Positions 8,742 through 16,306 of a stretch of DNA of 64,000 bases are shown here, in pieces. The notes under the pieces are model-generated. The model saw nothing but the letters and a program-made list of their open reading frames with translations, searched no databases and was not told where the DNA came from. Position numbers and translations under genes: made by a program. Position 1 is the stretch's first letter. Each line of letters begins with the position of its first letter. This DNA is from JAEWWD01 sp964440115 (GTDB taxonomy: Bacteria; Bacillota; Clostridia; Christensenellales; CAG-138), in NCBI GenBank assembly GCA_964440115.1, contig CAYTPV010000002.1:248001-312000 (forward strand), written 5' to 3'.

Positions 8742-9821
8742 ATGGCAAAGCTCGTCAACAAGCTTACATTGTTTTTTGGCTGTCTCATACTGTACAGCGC
8801 GGATGTACGTGCGGATTATCGCATCGCCGTGGTGATTGCCGCGGTTGCAATCAGCGCGCTGTGCAGTTACTATGAGAATTCCCGCCTGTGCGCCGCATTG
8901 GCTGCGCTATACGCAATTGCCTGCTGGTTTTACCCAAATCTCGTCTATTTTGTACCTTTGTTCTGTTATGATGTTGTGCCGGGGCAGTATGCTTTGGTAG
9001 CACTATTGTTCGTTCCGGGCTTGCTGCTTGTTCAAGCTCCGCTTGCAAGCAGCGCTCTGCTTCTTCTGTTTACTGCGGTTGGTGCGCTCATGAAAAACCG
9101 CACGAATCTTCTGGAACAGCTCGAACACGAGCATACCCGCCTGCGGGACGACGCGCGGGAATACGCATTTTCGGCTGAGCAAAAGAACAAGGATTTGCTT
9201 GAAAAGCAGGATTACGAAATCAATCTCGCCACACTCAATGAGCGCAACAGAATTGCGCGGGAAATACACGACCATGTCGGGCATACCATGTCCCGTGCGC
9301 TGCTGCAGGTCGGCGCGCTTTCGGCAACTGTGAAAGATGCAGATACACTTGCCGGATTGTCCGTGCTGCGCGATACGCTGTCCTCCGGCATGGACAGCAT
9401 CCGAAACAGCGTTCACGACTTGCACGAAGACTCGATGGATCTTCATGCACAGCTGCAATCCTTGGTTGCGGGATTTACGTTCTGCCCCGTAAAGCTCGAT
9501 TACGATGTACAAACTCCGCCGCCGCTTAAGGCGCGCTATGCGTTCGTCGCTATCGCAAAGGAGGGCCTGAGCAATATCATGCGGCATTCCACTGCTACTG
9601 CAGCAACGCTGACCGTGCGCGAGCAGCCGGGGTTATACCAGCTCATTTTTCAGGATAACGGGATGCCCAAGCGCCACCCGGGCGAGGGCGGCATGGGCCT
9701 TCAGAGCATAGCGACGCGCGCCGAAGGACTCAGCGGGCACATGCATATCGATACTTCCCGGGGATTCAGACTGTTTATTTCCATACCGAAGGGGGATGCG
9801 GGTGAGAATAGCAATCGTTGA
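8742..9821 (+). CDS. Sensor histidine kinase, NarL-type (HisKA_3)
   Basis: 359-residue membrane kinase. Residues 1-118 hold about five hydrophobic segments with short loops, so there is little extracellular domain. A coiled linker spans 120-165. The dimerisation/phosphoacceptor helix is ERNRIAREIHDHVGHT with His at about 176. The ATPase domain has an N-box (AIAKEGLSNIMRHS) and a GEGGMGLQSIATRAEGL G-box. Kinases with an intramembrane-type sensor next to ABC exporters often detect cell-envelope drugs. The 3' end overlaps the response regulator gene, so the two are translationally coupled. Confidence 0.9.
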   Translation: MAKLVNKLTLFFGCLILYSADVRADYRIAVVIAAVAISALCSYYENSRLCAALAALYAIACWFYPNLVYFVPLFCYDVVPGQYALVALLFVPGLLLVQAPLASSALLLLFTAVGALMKNRTNLLEQLEHEHTRLRDDAREYAFSAEQKNKDLLEKQDYEINLATLNERNRIAREIHDHVGHTMSRALLQVGALSATVKDADTLAGLSVLRDTLSSGMDSIRNSVHDLHEDSMDLHAQLQSLVAGFTFCPVKLDYDVQTPPPLKARYAFVAIAKEGLSNIMRHSTATAATLTVREQPGLYQLIFQDNGMPKRHPGEGGMGLQSIATRAEGLSGHMHIDTSRGFRLFISIPKGDAGENSNR

Positions 9822-10416
9822 CGACGACAGGCTGGTATGCGCCGCGCTAAAGACAATCGTGGAAGCGGGCGGCGTAGAAGTAGCGGGTACCGGACATTCC
9901 GGGGAAGAAGCCGTGGAGCTTTATGCACATCTGCAGCCGGATATACTTCTCATGGATATCCGTATGGGCGGCATGACGGGTCTGGAGGCGGGCGAACGCA
10001 TACTCGCCGCGCATCCTGAGGCAAAGCTGCTGTTTCTGACCACATTTGCGGACGATGAATATATTGTAAAGGCGTTGAAGATTGGCGCGAAAGGGTATCT
10101 TCTCAAGCAGAATTTCGACAGCATTGTGCCTGCGCTGACCTCCGTCCATCTGGGGCAGAGCATATTCGGGGATGCCATCGTCTCTCGTCTTCCAAGTCTG
10201 ATCGGCAGCACAATGGGTGATGCCGTTGCGGACCTGACCGAGCGGGAACGAGAGGTGCTGACATTGATCGCGGAAGGTCTGAGCAATAAGGAGATTGCGG
10301 CGAGGCTGTTCCTGAGCGAAGGCACAGTGCGCAACAATATCAGCGTATTGCTCGAAAAGCTTGCGCTGCGCGACCGAACGCAGCTCGCGATTTATTACTA
10401 TAGACATTTAAACTAA
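9796..10416 (+). CDS. Response regulator, NarL/LuxR family
   Basis: 206-residue DNA-binding response regulator. The receiver domain (1-120) has the acidic pocket VDDD at 8-11, phosphoacceptor Asp at about 54 (LLMDIRMGG), Thr in LTTFADD, and Lys in KGYLLKQN. The LuxR-type helix-turn-helix at about 145-190 contains LTEREREVLTLIAEGLSNKEIA and SEGTVRNNIS. It overlaps the kinase gene by 26 bases; a GTG at 9802 is an alternative start. The adjacent divergent ABC exporter is the likely target. Confidence 0.92.
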   Translation: MRVRIAIVDDDRLVCAALKTIVEAGGVEVAGTGHSGEEAVELYAHLQPDILLMDIRMGGMTGLEAGERILAAHPEAKLLFLTTFADDEYIVKALKIGAKGYLLKQNFDSIVPALTSVHLGQSIFGDAIVSRLPSLIGSTMGDAVADLTEREREVLTLIAEGLSNKEIAARLFLSEGTVRNNISVLLEKLALRDRTQLAIYYYRHLN

Positions 10417-10419
10417 GCA

Positions 10420-10447
10420 AAAAACAGACGGCTCGCCGTCTGTTTTT
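10420..10447. terminator. Bidirectional terminator between the response regulator and the convergent small gene
   Basis: AAAAACAGACGG-CTCG-CCGTCTGTTTTT, a 12-bp stem with A and T tracts on both sides, so it can end transcripts from either strand. Confidence 0.88.
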
Positions 10448-10467
10448 AGTTGCACAGGGTTCATCGT

Positions 10468-10812
10468 TTATCTGAATTCACATGCCCGATATTTCCGGCC
10501 TTCGCTTAGAGAAGGAATTCGCGCGATGCCGTATCCTTCTGTTGCGATACCGGCTGTTCGTTTCATATCGGCAAGCCATTCCTTATCCAGAGAAGCGTAA
10601 TCTTCATAGTTCTCCCAGAAGTAGTACTCCGCCACTTCGCCGGTGCCCTTTTCGCCGACCCATATCTCGCCGCCCAGAAAACCCTTCTGGTTGGCAAGCC
10701 CGACTAGCCAGTGCTCCTTTGCTACACGGATAAAACCCTGCACGCATTCCGGCTTCATACGGAATGTCAGTTCTTCAATAAACTGCGGTTTTTCAAACGT
10801 ATATTGCTGCAT
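10468..10812 (-). CDS. Small conserved protein, TIGR03792/ABM-like ferredoxin-like fold (tentative)
   Basis: 114-residue cytoplasmic protein. The pattern EELTFRMKPE..FIRVAKEHW....NQKGFLGGEIWVG, then YYFWENYEDYASLDKEWL, resembles the TIGR03792 and antibiotic-biosynthesis-monooxygenase-like dimeric alpha-beta barrel proteins. These often bind or modify small aromatic or redox compounds, but no catalytic residue can be named. It is monocistronic, with a good TTATGCAGC start region and a terminator after it. Function unknown. Confidence 0.55.
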   Translation of the reverse strand: MQQYTFEKPQFIEELTFRMKPECVQGFIRVAKEHWLVGLANQKGFLGGEIWVGEKGTGEVAEYYFWENYEDYASLDKEWLADMKRTAGIATEGYGIARIPSLSEGRKYRACEFR

Positions 10813-10864
10813 CCTTATTATGCCTTTCTACATCTGATAACAGGATTCACGGATGGTTTGTCCG

Positions 10865-11034
10865 TACTAAGGGGACAGAACCGCCTGAGGCTTTCAACTG
10901 TCATTTTGCAGCGGCATGTACGGTGCAAAATGACTCCTTAGAACGCGAGATGATGGGACAGTTTCGCGTAAGCAGGAAACCGAGCGTCAACTCGCGTGGT
11001 GGAACTCAGCAAAGTGCCGTACGGCACTTTGCTG
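10865..11034. repeat. Structured intergenic element with nested inverted repeats
   Basis: This gene-free stretch is built from nested stems. CTAAGG (10867) pairs with CCTTAG (10936). Inside are GACAG/CTGTC (10874, 10898) and the 10-bp TCATTTTGCA/TGCAAAATGA (10901, 10924). ACGCGAG (10943) pairs with CTCGCGT (10991) around GTTTC/GAAAC. A perfect 28-bp palindrome (11007-11034, centred on GTAC) abuts the stop of the acetyltransferase gene. It could be a REP/MITE-like repeat or a structured RNA, and it may serve as the 3' end of the minus-strand operon, although no U-tract follows the palindrome. Confidence 0.55.
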
Positions 11035-11039
11035 AACTG

Positions 11040-12317
11040 TTAATACCAGGGAAACTTTTGCAGCGACGCGACCAGCTCCTGCAGGAACCGAGCGGCAGGT
11101 GCGCCATCGATGAGGCGATGGTCGTGCGTGAGGCTCAGGCTCATGATGGGCTCAATATGGATGCCGCCGTCGCGCACAACGGGCGTATCCGTGATCGCGC
11201 CAACGCCAAGTATGGCGGTCTCCGGCGCGTTGAGCACGGGCGTGAAGTGCGTGATGCCGAACATGCCGAGGTTGGTGATGGTAATAGCGCCGTTGCCGAA
11301 ATCGTTGTCGGTCAGCTTGCCATCCCGCGCACGGTTTGCAAGATCATAGAGTTCCAGGCAGATGGAACGCAGATCCTTAAGGTTGGCTTGGCGCAGTACC
11401 GGCACCACAAGGCCGTCCGGAACATCTACCGCGATGCCGATGTCTATGCTGCCCTTGGTGACGGCGTGCTTGTCATCCGCATACTGCGTGCGCAGCTTGG
11501 GGTGATTTTCCAGCGCCATTGCGACAGCTTTGACCAGCATGGCCGTATAGCTGAGCTTGACGCCGGCCGCAGTGTACTTACCCTTGAGCGATTGATACAG
11601 CGCCGCGAGATTTTTTACGTTGGCGTCGGTCATCAGCGTTGCCTGCGCAGACTCTGCGAGGCTTCTCTGCATGGCTTTTGCGATTGCCGTACGCATGTTG
11701 CTCAGTTTAGATACTGAATCAACTCCAAGTATCTGGGCAGTAACAGGCGCTGCGGGCGCAACAGGCTGAGCGGCGGGAGCGACAGGAACCTGCACAACGG
11801 GGGCTGCCTGTACGGCAGGCGCGGCAGAAACGGCAGGTGCTGTCGTTATGGGCTTCCCAAAACGCTTCAGGTCGTCGATGGTAATAGCGCCGCCTATACC
11901 GGTGCCCTTGATATGGGCATATGCAAGCCCTTTATCCTGCGCGATTTTCTTTGCGCGCGGTGTGATCAGTACATCCGCCTGTTCAGCAGCGGGCGCTTGG
12001 GCCTGCGGTGCGCTCTGTACGGCTTCCGCCTTGGCGGGGGAAGCGGCGGGCGCGTCCGAAACAGCGTTGACTGCTTCGCCGGGTGCGGCGATGATGGCGA
12101 TGAGCGCGCCGACGGATACGGTATCTTCCTGCGGCACAACTATCTTGGCGAGTACGCCGTCTTCGGGGGCGGTAACGGTGTTTGTCAGCTTTTCAGAGCT
12201 GATCTCCGCGAGATCCTGCCCTTTTTTGACCGCGTCGCCCTCTTTGACGAGCCAGGTGTCGATGGTGCCCTGCTCCATCGAAAGGCCCAGCTTGGGCATA
12301 TTTACGTTTGTTGCCAT
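11040..12317 (-). CDS. acoC: Dihydrolipoamide acyltransferase (E2) of an acetoin/2-oxo-acid dehydrogenase-type complex
   Basis: 425-residue E2. A lipoyl domain spans residues 1-80 with the lipoylated Lys at about 43 (EISSEKLTNTV). An Ala/Pro-rich linker follows, then an E3-binding domain at about 115-150 (ITPRAKKIAQDKGL..IKGTGIGGAI). A second Ala/Pro/Val linker leads to the catalytic domain, which ends in THDHRLIDGAPAARFL with the catalytic His. It transfers the acyl group made by E1 to CoA. The ATG at 12317 has an AGGAGG site 7 bases upstream and is preferred over a TTG six bases earlier. No E3 (dihydrolipoamide dehydrogenase) gene lies in the operon, so E3 must come from elsewhere. Last gene of the SDR-mch-acoABC operon. 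Confidence 0.88.
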   Translation of the reverse strand: MATNVNMPKLGLSMEQGTIDTWLVKEGDAVKKGQDLAEISSEKLTNTVTAPEDGVLAKIVVPQEDTVSVGALIAIIAAPGEAVNAVSDAPAASPAKAEAVQSAPQAQAPAAEQADVLITPRAKKIAQDKGLAYAHIKGTGIGGAITIDDLKRFGKPITTAPAVSAAPAVQAAPVVQVPVAPAAQPVAPAAPVTAQILGVDSVSKLSNMRTAIAKAMQRSLAESAQATLMTDANVKNLAALYQSLKGKYTAAGVKLSYTAMLVKAVAMALENHPKLRTQYADDKHAVTKGSIDIGIAVDVPDGLVVPVLRQANLKDLRSICLELYDLANRARDGKLTDNDFGNGAITITNLGMFGITHFTPVLNAPETAILGVGAITDTPVVRDGGIHIEPIMSLSLTHDHRLIDGAPAARFLQELVASLQKFPWY

Positions 12318-12329
12318 GAACAAGCCTCC

Positions 12330-13313
12330 TTAAAAGCCGTAGCCGATCAACTCCCGGCAGGCGGCTTCGATCTTCTCAGCGGTGGGCAGTACGTAATCTT
12401 CCATGACCGGCGCAAACGCGATGGGTACATCCATGCTCGTTACGCGTTTGATGGGAGCACGCAGGTATTCGAACATATCGTCCGCTATCATTGCGGAAAG
12501 CTCCGAAGCCCAGCCGCCCGTCTTGGGGCCTTCCTGTGCGATGACGAGCCTGCCCGTCTTGGCAACGGATTCCATGACTGTCTGTTTATCATACGGGGCG
12601 ATGGTGCGCAGATTGATCACTTCGGCAGATATGCCGTCCTTCTCAAGAGCGGCCGCCGCTTTATGCGCGAGCCCGAGCGTCATCTGCAGAGCGAGTATGG
12701 TGACATCCTTGCCCTCGCGTTCTACGTTCGCCTTGTACAGAGGTACTTCGTACAGCTCTTCGGGTACCTCGCCGCGCGTATTGTAGAGCATTTTGTGCTC
12801 AAGGAATATGACGGGGTTGTCATTGCGGATCGCGGCGACCAGCATGCCCTTCGCCTCGTACGGCGTAGCGGGGCAAACGACGACAAGACCCGGCGTGTTT
12901 AAAAACCAGCTTTCGACGCAAGCCGAATGATGGTATGCGCAGCGGATGCCCGCGCCCTGCGGAGAGCGCACGGTGATGGGGCACTTCGCTTTGCCTTGGA
13001 ACATGAAGTTTAGCTTCGCTGCGTTGTTGACAAGCTGGTCGAAGCAAACGCCGAAGAAATCTGCAAACATGATTTCTGCCACGGGCCGAAGTCCGCACAG
13101 CGCAGCGCCGTTGGAAAGACCAACGATAGCGGATTCAGAAAGCGCCGTATCAAATATACGATCCGGCCATTTGTGATAAATACCCTGCGTAAGGCCAAAG
13201 TCGCCGCCCATTTTGGCTACGTCTTCGCCCAGTATGAATACCGAGGGGTCGCTTTCCATCATCTGGTGCATCGCCTCGTTGATTGCCTTGGAATACGATA
13301 ATATCCTGCCCAT
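12330..13313 (-). CDS. acoB: Thiamine-diphosphate-dependent dehydrogenase E1 beta subunit (acetoin-type)
   Basis: 327-residue transketolase-like beta subunit. ILSYSKAINEAMHQMMESDPSVFILGEDVAKMGG is the conserved N-terminus, and RSPQGAGIRCAYHHSACVE and the C-terminal SMDVPIAFAPVMEDYVLPT region match AcoB/PdhB. It completes the ThDP site made with the alpha subunit. The ATG overlaps the alpha-subunit stop (TAATG) with GGGAGG 7 bases upstream, indicating translational coupling; a GTG at 13319 is an alternative. The best family fit is acetoin dehydrogenase, but related complexes act on other diketones or 2-oxo acids. Confidence 0.88.
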   Translation of the reverse strand: MGRILSYSKAINEAMHQMMESDPSVFILGEDVAKMGGDFGLTQGIYHKWPDRIFDTALSESAIVGLSNGAALCGLRPVAEIMFADFFGVCFDQLVNNAAKLNFMFQGKAKCPITVRSPQGAGIRCAYHHSACVESWFLNTPGLVVVCPATPYEAKGMLVAAIRNDNPVIFLEHKMLYNTRGEVPEELYEVPLYKANVEREGKDVTILALQMTLGLAHKAAAALEKDGISAEVINLRTIAPYDKQTVMESVAKTGRLVIAQEGPKTGGWASELSAMIADDMFEYLRAPIKRVTSMDVPIAFAPVMEDYVLPTAEKIEAACRELIGYGF

Positions 13314-14287
13314 TAGCACACCTCCCTGTCAGCATACACGTGCAAAAGAGCATCTTCCGCGCGAGGCGAGGGGCTCTCCAGCGAGAACCGCAGCATTTCC
13401 TGCACGTCTTCCTCAACCGTCTTTTCAATCGCGGCAAGCGCATCTTCCACAATGCCTTCACGATCCAAAAGAATATTGCGAACGCGCTTGACGGGGTCCT
13501 TGGCTTTCCATTCAGCGACTTCTTCTTCCGGACGGTATGCCGCGGGGTCGCCTGCGAAGTGGCCCTGCCAGCGGTACGACATGAACTCTATGAGTGTGGG
13601 GCCTTCGCCGCGGCGCGCGCGCGCGGCAGCCTGCTCGGTGGCTTCCACAACAGCTTCGACGTCGTTTCCGTCGATGCGGTAGCTCGGCACTTCATATCCT
13701 TCGCCCCAGGTCTTAAGTTCCTTCTGCGGATGCGCCTCATGATAAGGGGTGGAAATGGCGTACTGGTTATTGATCAGGCAGTAGATGATAGGGAGCTTCC
13801 ACGTAGCCGACATATTCATGCTTTCGTGGCAGGTGCCCTCGCCCAGCGTGCCGTCGCCCATGAATACGGCGGTCACATCGTCCGTTTTATTGTATACGGA
13901 AGCGAACGCAGTTCCCAAAGCCGTCACAACCGTGGAGCCCTGAATGCCGTTAAAGCCCATGTTGCGGCAGGTAATATCGTTGATGTGCATGGAGCCGCCG
14001 CGGCCGCCGTTGATGCCGGTTTCCTTTGCGAATATTTCTGCCATGACCAGTTTGGGGTCGGTGCCGCACAGCGCGATGGCGCCGTGGCCGCGGTGGTCGG
14101 GGAATTTGTAATCCGTTCTGCGCAGCGCATCCACAACGCCTGCCTGGCATGCTTCCTGCCCGATGGACAGGTGGACGAAACCGGGGATCGTACCGTTGGC
14201 TGCGTAGGTTTGGATGACTTCCTCAAACCTGCGGATCATATACATGTCTTTGTAAAGCTTTAAAAGCCTTTCCTTTGACAAGGCCAT
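13313..14287 (-). CDS. acoA: Thiamine-diphosphate-dependent dehydrogenase E1 alpha subunit (acetoin-type)
   Basis: About 324 residues. The ThDP-binding motif starts GDGTLGEGTCHES and ends CLINN at about 160-190. DMYMIRRFEE near the N-terminus and GFVHLSIGQEACQAGV are typical of E1 alpha. NQYAIST and the downstream E/D-rich C-terminus match AcoA/PdhA. Reaction: ThDP-mediated cleavage or decarboxylation of the substrate and reductive acylation of lipoyl-E2. The ATG at 14287 is chosen; a TTG six bases upstream is closer to AGGAGG and is possible. It lies 13 bases after the Mch-like gene, so the complex and the Mch-like protein are made together. Confidence 0.88.
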   Translation of the reverse strand: MALSKERLLKLYKDMYMIRRFEEVIQTYAANGTIPGFVHLSIGQEACQAGVVDALRRTDYKFPDHRGHGAIALCGTDPKLVMAEIFAKETGINGGRGGSMHINDITCRNMGFNGIQGSTVVTALGTAFASVYNKTDDVTAVFMGDGTLGEGTCHESMNMSATWKLPIIYCLINNQYAISTPYHEAHPQKELKTWGEGYEVPSYRIDGNDVEAVVEATEQAAARARRGEGPTLIEFMSYRWQGHFAGDPAAYRPEEEVAEWKAKDPVKRVRNILLDREGIVEDALAAIEKTVEEDVQEMLRFSLESPSPRAEDALLHVYADREVC

Positions 14288-14306
14288 TCTCAAAGCACCT
14301 CCTGTT

Positions 14307-15266
14307 TTAATTTAAAAAGCTGCGCTTGAGCGCATCATAATTGATTTCGCCCGCGCTGAACGCTTTGCCTGAATTGATGTTGTGTATCTGTATCTTGCCG
14401 ATGGAATGCACGTCGTGATCGACATAGAAGAAATCCTTGCCGGAGCGTACGAACACATCCTCAAACAGCTCGCCGTAGCAGGGAGAGCTGGTCAGGCCCG
14501 CAAGCTGGTGTATGGTTTTCGCGATTTTAGCGTCGTCTGAATCCACCCAGAATTCCACTTCGCTGCCGTAGATCAACGCATCGTTGATGCGGCCCATTGT
14601 CTTGAGCTCATCTTTGACGTACGGTGCGACAGGCGCGCGGCCGCGTGCACGAACGATCTGGCCGGCATGGAAGTTCTTTTCGAACATTTTGTGGCAGACC
14701 TGCTCGATAACGCGTGCGGATACCTGTACGGATGCCACGATGCAAGTGCTGGGGCTGGTGAGCATATACAGATCTTCCGGCTTCACATGGCAGCATTCCG
14801 CGGCGTAACGGGCTGTTTCTTCGCTGGGATATTTGATATCCTGCAGGCAAAGCACGGCCTCATGGTAGCTGTCGCGGTACGGTGTCATTTCAAAATACCA
14901 ATCCGAAGGATGAACGGCAAGCGCACGCGCCGGGCCGGAACCTATGGTGGCGTATTCGCCGTCGCCCAGTTTCCAACCGGCGATTTGCGAACCCATGCAG
15001 GCGACGAGCGGCTGATCCACAAATACTTCAATAGCTGTGAAACTGTATTTCTCGTCGAGCTTGAAGTCACCGTACTGCACAAGGCCAAGATCTCCGATGT
15101 TGGCGCGGGTAAACAGCAGACCGGCTTCATAGCTGCCGGGGCAGTTCAGGCCCATGTCTATGAGCGTTGCGCCGCAGTCCATTTTGATGACCTTGCAGCC
15201 GAGATCTTCCGCATCGTCGATGATCTGTCGAACGACCTTCATTGCGCGTTTGTTTAAGCTAATCAT
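14307..15266 (-). CDS. Methenyltetrahydromethanopterin cyclohydrolase-like protein (Mch family), copy 1
   Basis: 319-residue protein that matches Mch along its length: start SLNKRAMKVVRQIIDDAEDLG, GATLIDMGLNCPGSYEAGLLF, GSQIAGWKLGDGEYATIGSGPARALA, and a VQVSARVIE block at about 181-188. Archaeal Mch uses an Arg and a Glu three residues apart in this block; here Arg185 and Glu188 are kept. The C-terminus keeps IQIHNINSGKAFSAGEI..DALKRSF. Mch normally opens the imidazolium ring of methenyl-H4MPT. Here the gene sits between an SDR and an acetoin-type dehydrogenase, with no Fae, Mtd or Fhc gene in the window, so the substrate may be another cyclic amidine. Family assignment is firm; function is open. 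Confidence 0.82.
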   Translation of the reverse strand: MISLNKRAMKVVRQIIDDAEDLGCKVIKMDCGATLIDMGLNCPGSYEAGLLFTRANIGDLGLVQYGDFKLDEKYSFTAIEVFVDQPLVACMGSQIAGWKLGDGEYATIGSGPARALAVHPSDWYFEMTPYRDSYHEAVLCLQDIKYPSEETARYAAECCHVKPEDLYMLTSPSTCIVASVQVSARVIEQVCHKMFEKNFHAGQIVRARGRAPVAPYVKDELKTMGRINDALIYGSEVEFWVDSDDAKIAKTIHQLAGLTSSPCYGELFEDVFVRSGKDFFYVDHDVHSIGKIQIHNINSGKAFSAGEINYDALKRSFLN

Positions 15267-15296
15267 GTCTTCACTTGCCTCTCTTATATATGATGT

Positions 15297-16025
15297 CTAA
15301 GACTTTTTGCCGAACACGTCGATGGCAGCACCCATGATGGGCGCCGCGTCGTCGGATGCGAGGAACATTACAACGCGGGATACTTCATCCACCTGCATCA
15401 TGTCCTGCAGGGGAATGGTAATCGCCTTGTCGGAACCAAGGCGTTCGCGTGAATGGTCCGTATTGGTCATGCCAAGGTATATCGCGTTTACGTTGATGCC
15501 GTGATGTTTCACTTCTTCGCTGAGCGTATGCGTAAAGCTTACGATACCGCCCTTGCTGGCCGCATAAGCGCCGAAGCCGGGGAAGAAGTGCTTGGCAGCC
15601 GAAGAACTGATATTGATAATCTTGCCGTATTTGCGGGCAATCATGTCGGGCAGCACCGCTTTTGTGCAATAAAATGTGCCGGAAAGATTGGTACGTATCT
15701 GCAAATCCCACAGTTCCACCGGCGTATCGACGACAGGGATGGATTGGTGCACGGCGGCGTTGTTGATGAGGATATCAACCGGCCCGTGCGTGCTTTGGAT
15801 TTCGCCGAATACGCGTGCAACATCCGCGGAATCGCCGACATCGCACCCGAAAGCAAACGCCTTTCCGCCGGATGAGGCAATGCTCTTTGCAACCGCATCC
15901 ACCTTATCCTTTGTACGCCCCAGCAGCATGACGCTTGCGCCTTCGCTGCTGAAATCTTCCGCAAAGCGTGCGCCGAGCCCCTGTCCCGCGCCCGTAACAA
16001 CGACGATTTTGTTTTGGAACCTCAA
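15297..16025 (-). CDS. Short-chain dehydrogenase/reductase (SDR)
   Basis: 242-residue classical SDR. The cofactor motif is TGAGQGLG at about 12-19, followed by NNAA (INNAAVHQS) and the catalytic Ser-Tyr-Lys set (ISSSAAKHFFPGFGAYAASKGG). An arginine after the glycine motif (MLLGRTKDK) hints at NADP(H) preference, which is tentative. Translation starts at TTG (position 16025) with an AAGGAGG site 8 bases upstream; no better ATG exists. First gene of the SDR-mch-acoABC operon, it probably interconverts a hydroxyl and a keto group, making or reducing the substrate of the ThDP complex. Confidence 0.88.
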   Translation of the reverse strand: MRFQNKIVVVTGAGQGLGARFAEDFSSEGASVMLLGRTKDKVDAVAKSIASSGGKAFAFGCDVGDSADVARVFGEIQSTHGPVDILINNAAVHQSIPVVDTPVELWDLQIRTNLSGTFYCTKAVLPDMIARKYGKIINISSSAAKHFFPGFGAYAASKGGIVSFTHTLSEEVKHHGINVNAIYLGMTNTDHSRERLGSDKAITIPLQDMMQVDEVSRVVMFLASDDAAPIMGAAIDVFGKKS

Positions 16026-16044
16026 AGAACTTCCTCCTTTTGTG

Positions 16045-16062
16045 GCATGCGTCGATGCATGC
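16045..16062 (-). repeat. Inverted repeat in the SDR leader
   Basis: GCATGC-GTCGAT-GCATGC lies between the promoter and the TTG start of the SDR gene, just upstream of its ribosome site. It could be an operator or an mRNA hairpin; nothing decides between them. Confidence 0.35.
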
Positions 16063-16079
16063 GTGCAAGTTGACTGTAT

Positions 16080-16098
16080 CGTAGTATGTAGTACAAAG
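16080..16098 (-). promoter_or_regulatory. Candidate operator of the SDR-mch-aco operon (shared with the ABC operon)
   Basis: Plus-strand sequence CGTAGTATGTAGTACAAAG. Read on the minus strand it contains the direct repeat GTACTAC-ATACTAC. It starts 13 bases downstream of the -10 box. The same 19-base block, with one change, sits at exactly the same distance from the promoter at 20953-20981. Confidence 0.6.
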
Positions 16099-16111
16099 AA
16101 TGGTTACTCAT

Positions 16112-16140
16112 ATTATTGAATATTCTGTCCTTGTTGTCAA
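16112..16140 (-). promoter_or_regulatory. Promoter of the SDR-mch-acoABC operon
   Basis: Minus strand: TTGACA, 17 bases, AATAAT. It lies about 90 bases upstream of the SDR start and is followed by the shared operator-like block. Confidence 0.75.
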
Positions 16141-16243
16141 GTCTGCAGGCAGGAAAAAGCACCTTTGCTTTATCTTTTTTTAAATATCCAAGGGCATTTG
16201 CAGAACATTCGCAGGAAAGAATGTTTTTGCTCGATTACAGTTT

Positions 16244-16279
16244 TTATAAATAAAGCCACAGACGAAATTGTCTGTGGCT
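16244..16279 (-). terminator. Terminator after the RibD-like gene
   Basis: AGCCACAGAC / GTCTGTGGCT (16254-16263, 16270-16279). On the minus strand it is followed by the T-rich TTATTTATAAAAA. It isolates the RibD-like gene from the downstream SDR operon. Confidence 0.8.
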
Positions 16280-16306
16280 GGGGAGAGGGATATACGGCCT
16301 TGGCCG

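Noticed and set aside
10985..11034. T-box-like leader around CGCGTGGTGGAACTC followed by a hairpin
   Set aside because: The antiterminator core GGGTGGnACCGCG is not present; the resemblance is limited to TGGTGGAAC, there is no downstream aminoacyl-tRNA synthetase or amino acid gene, and the hairpin has no U-tract.
14307..15266. Evidence for a methanogenic or methylotrophic archaeal segment
   Set aside because: Apart from the two Mch-like genes everything is bacterial: ZapA, sigma-A promoters, AGGAGG sites and LacI/GntR/TetR regulators.
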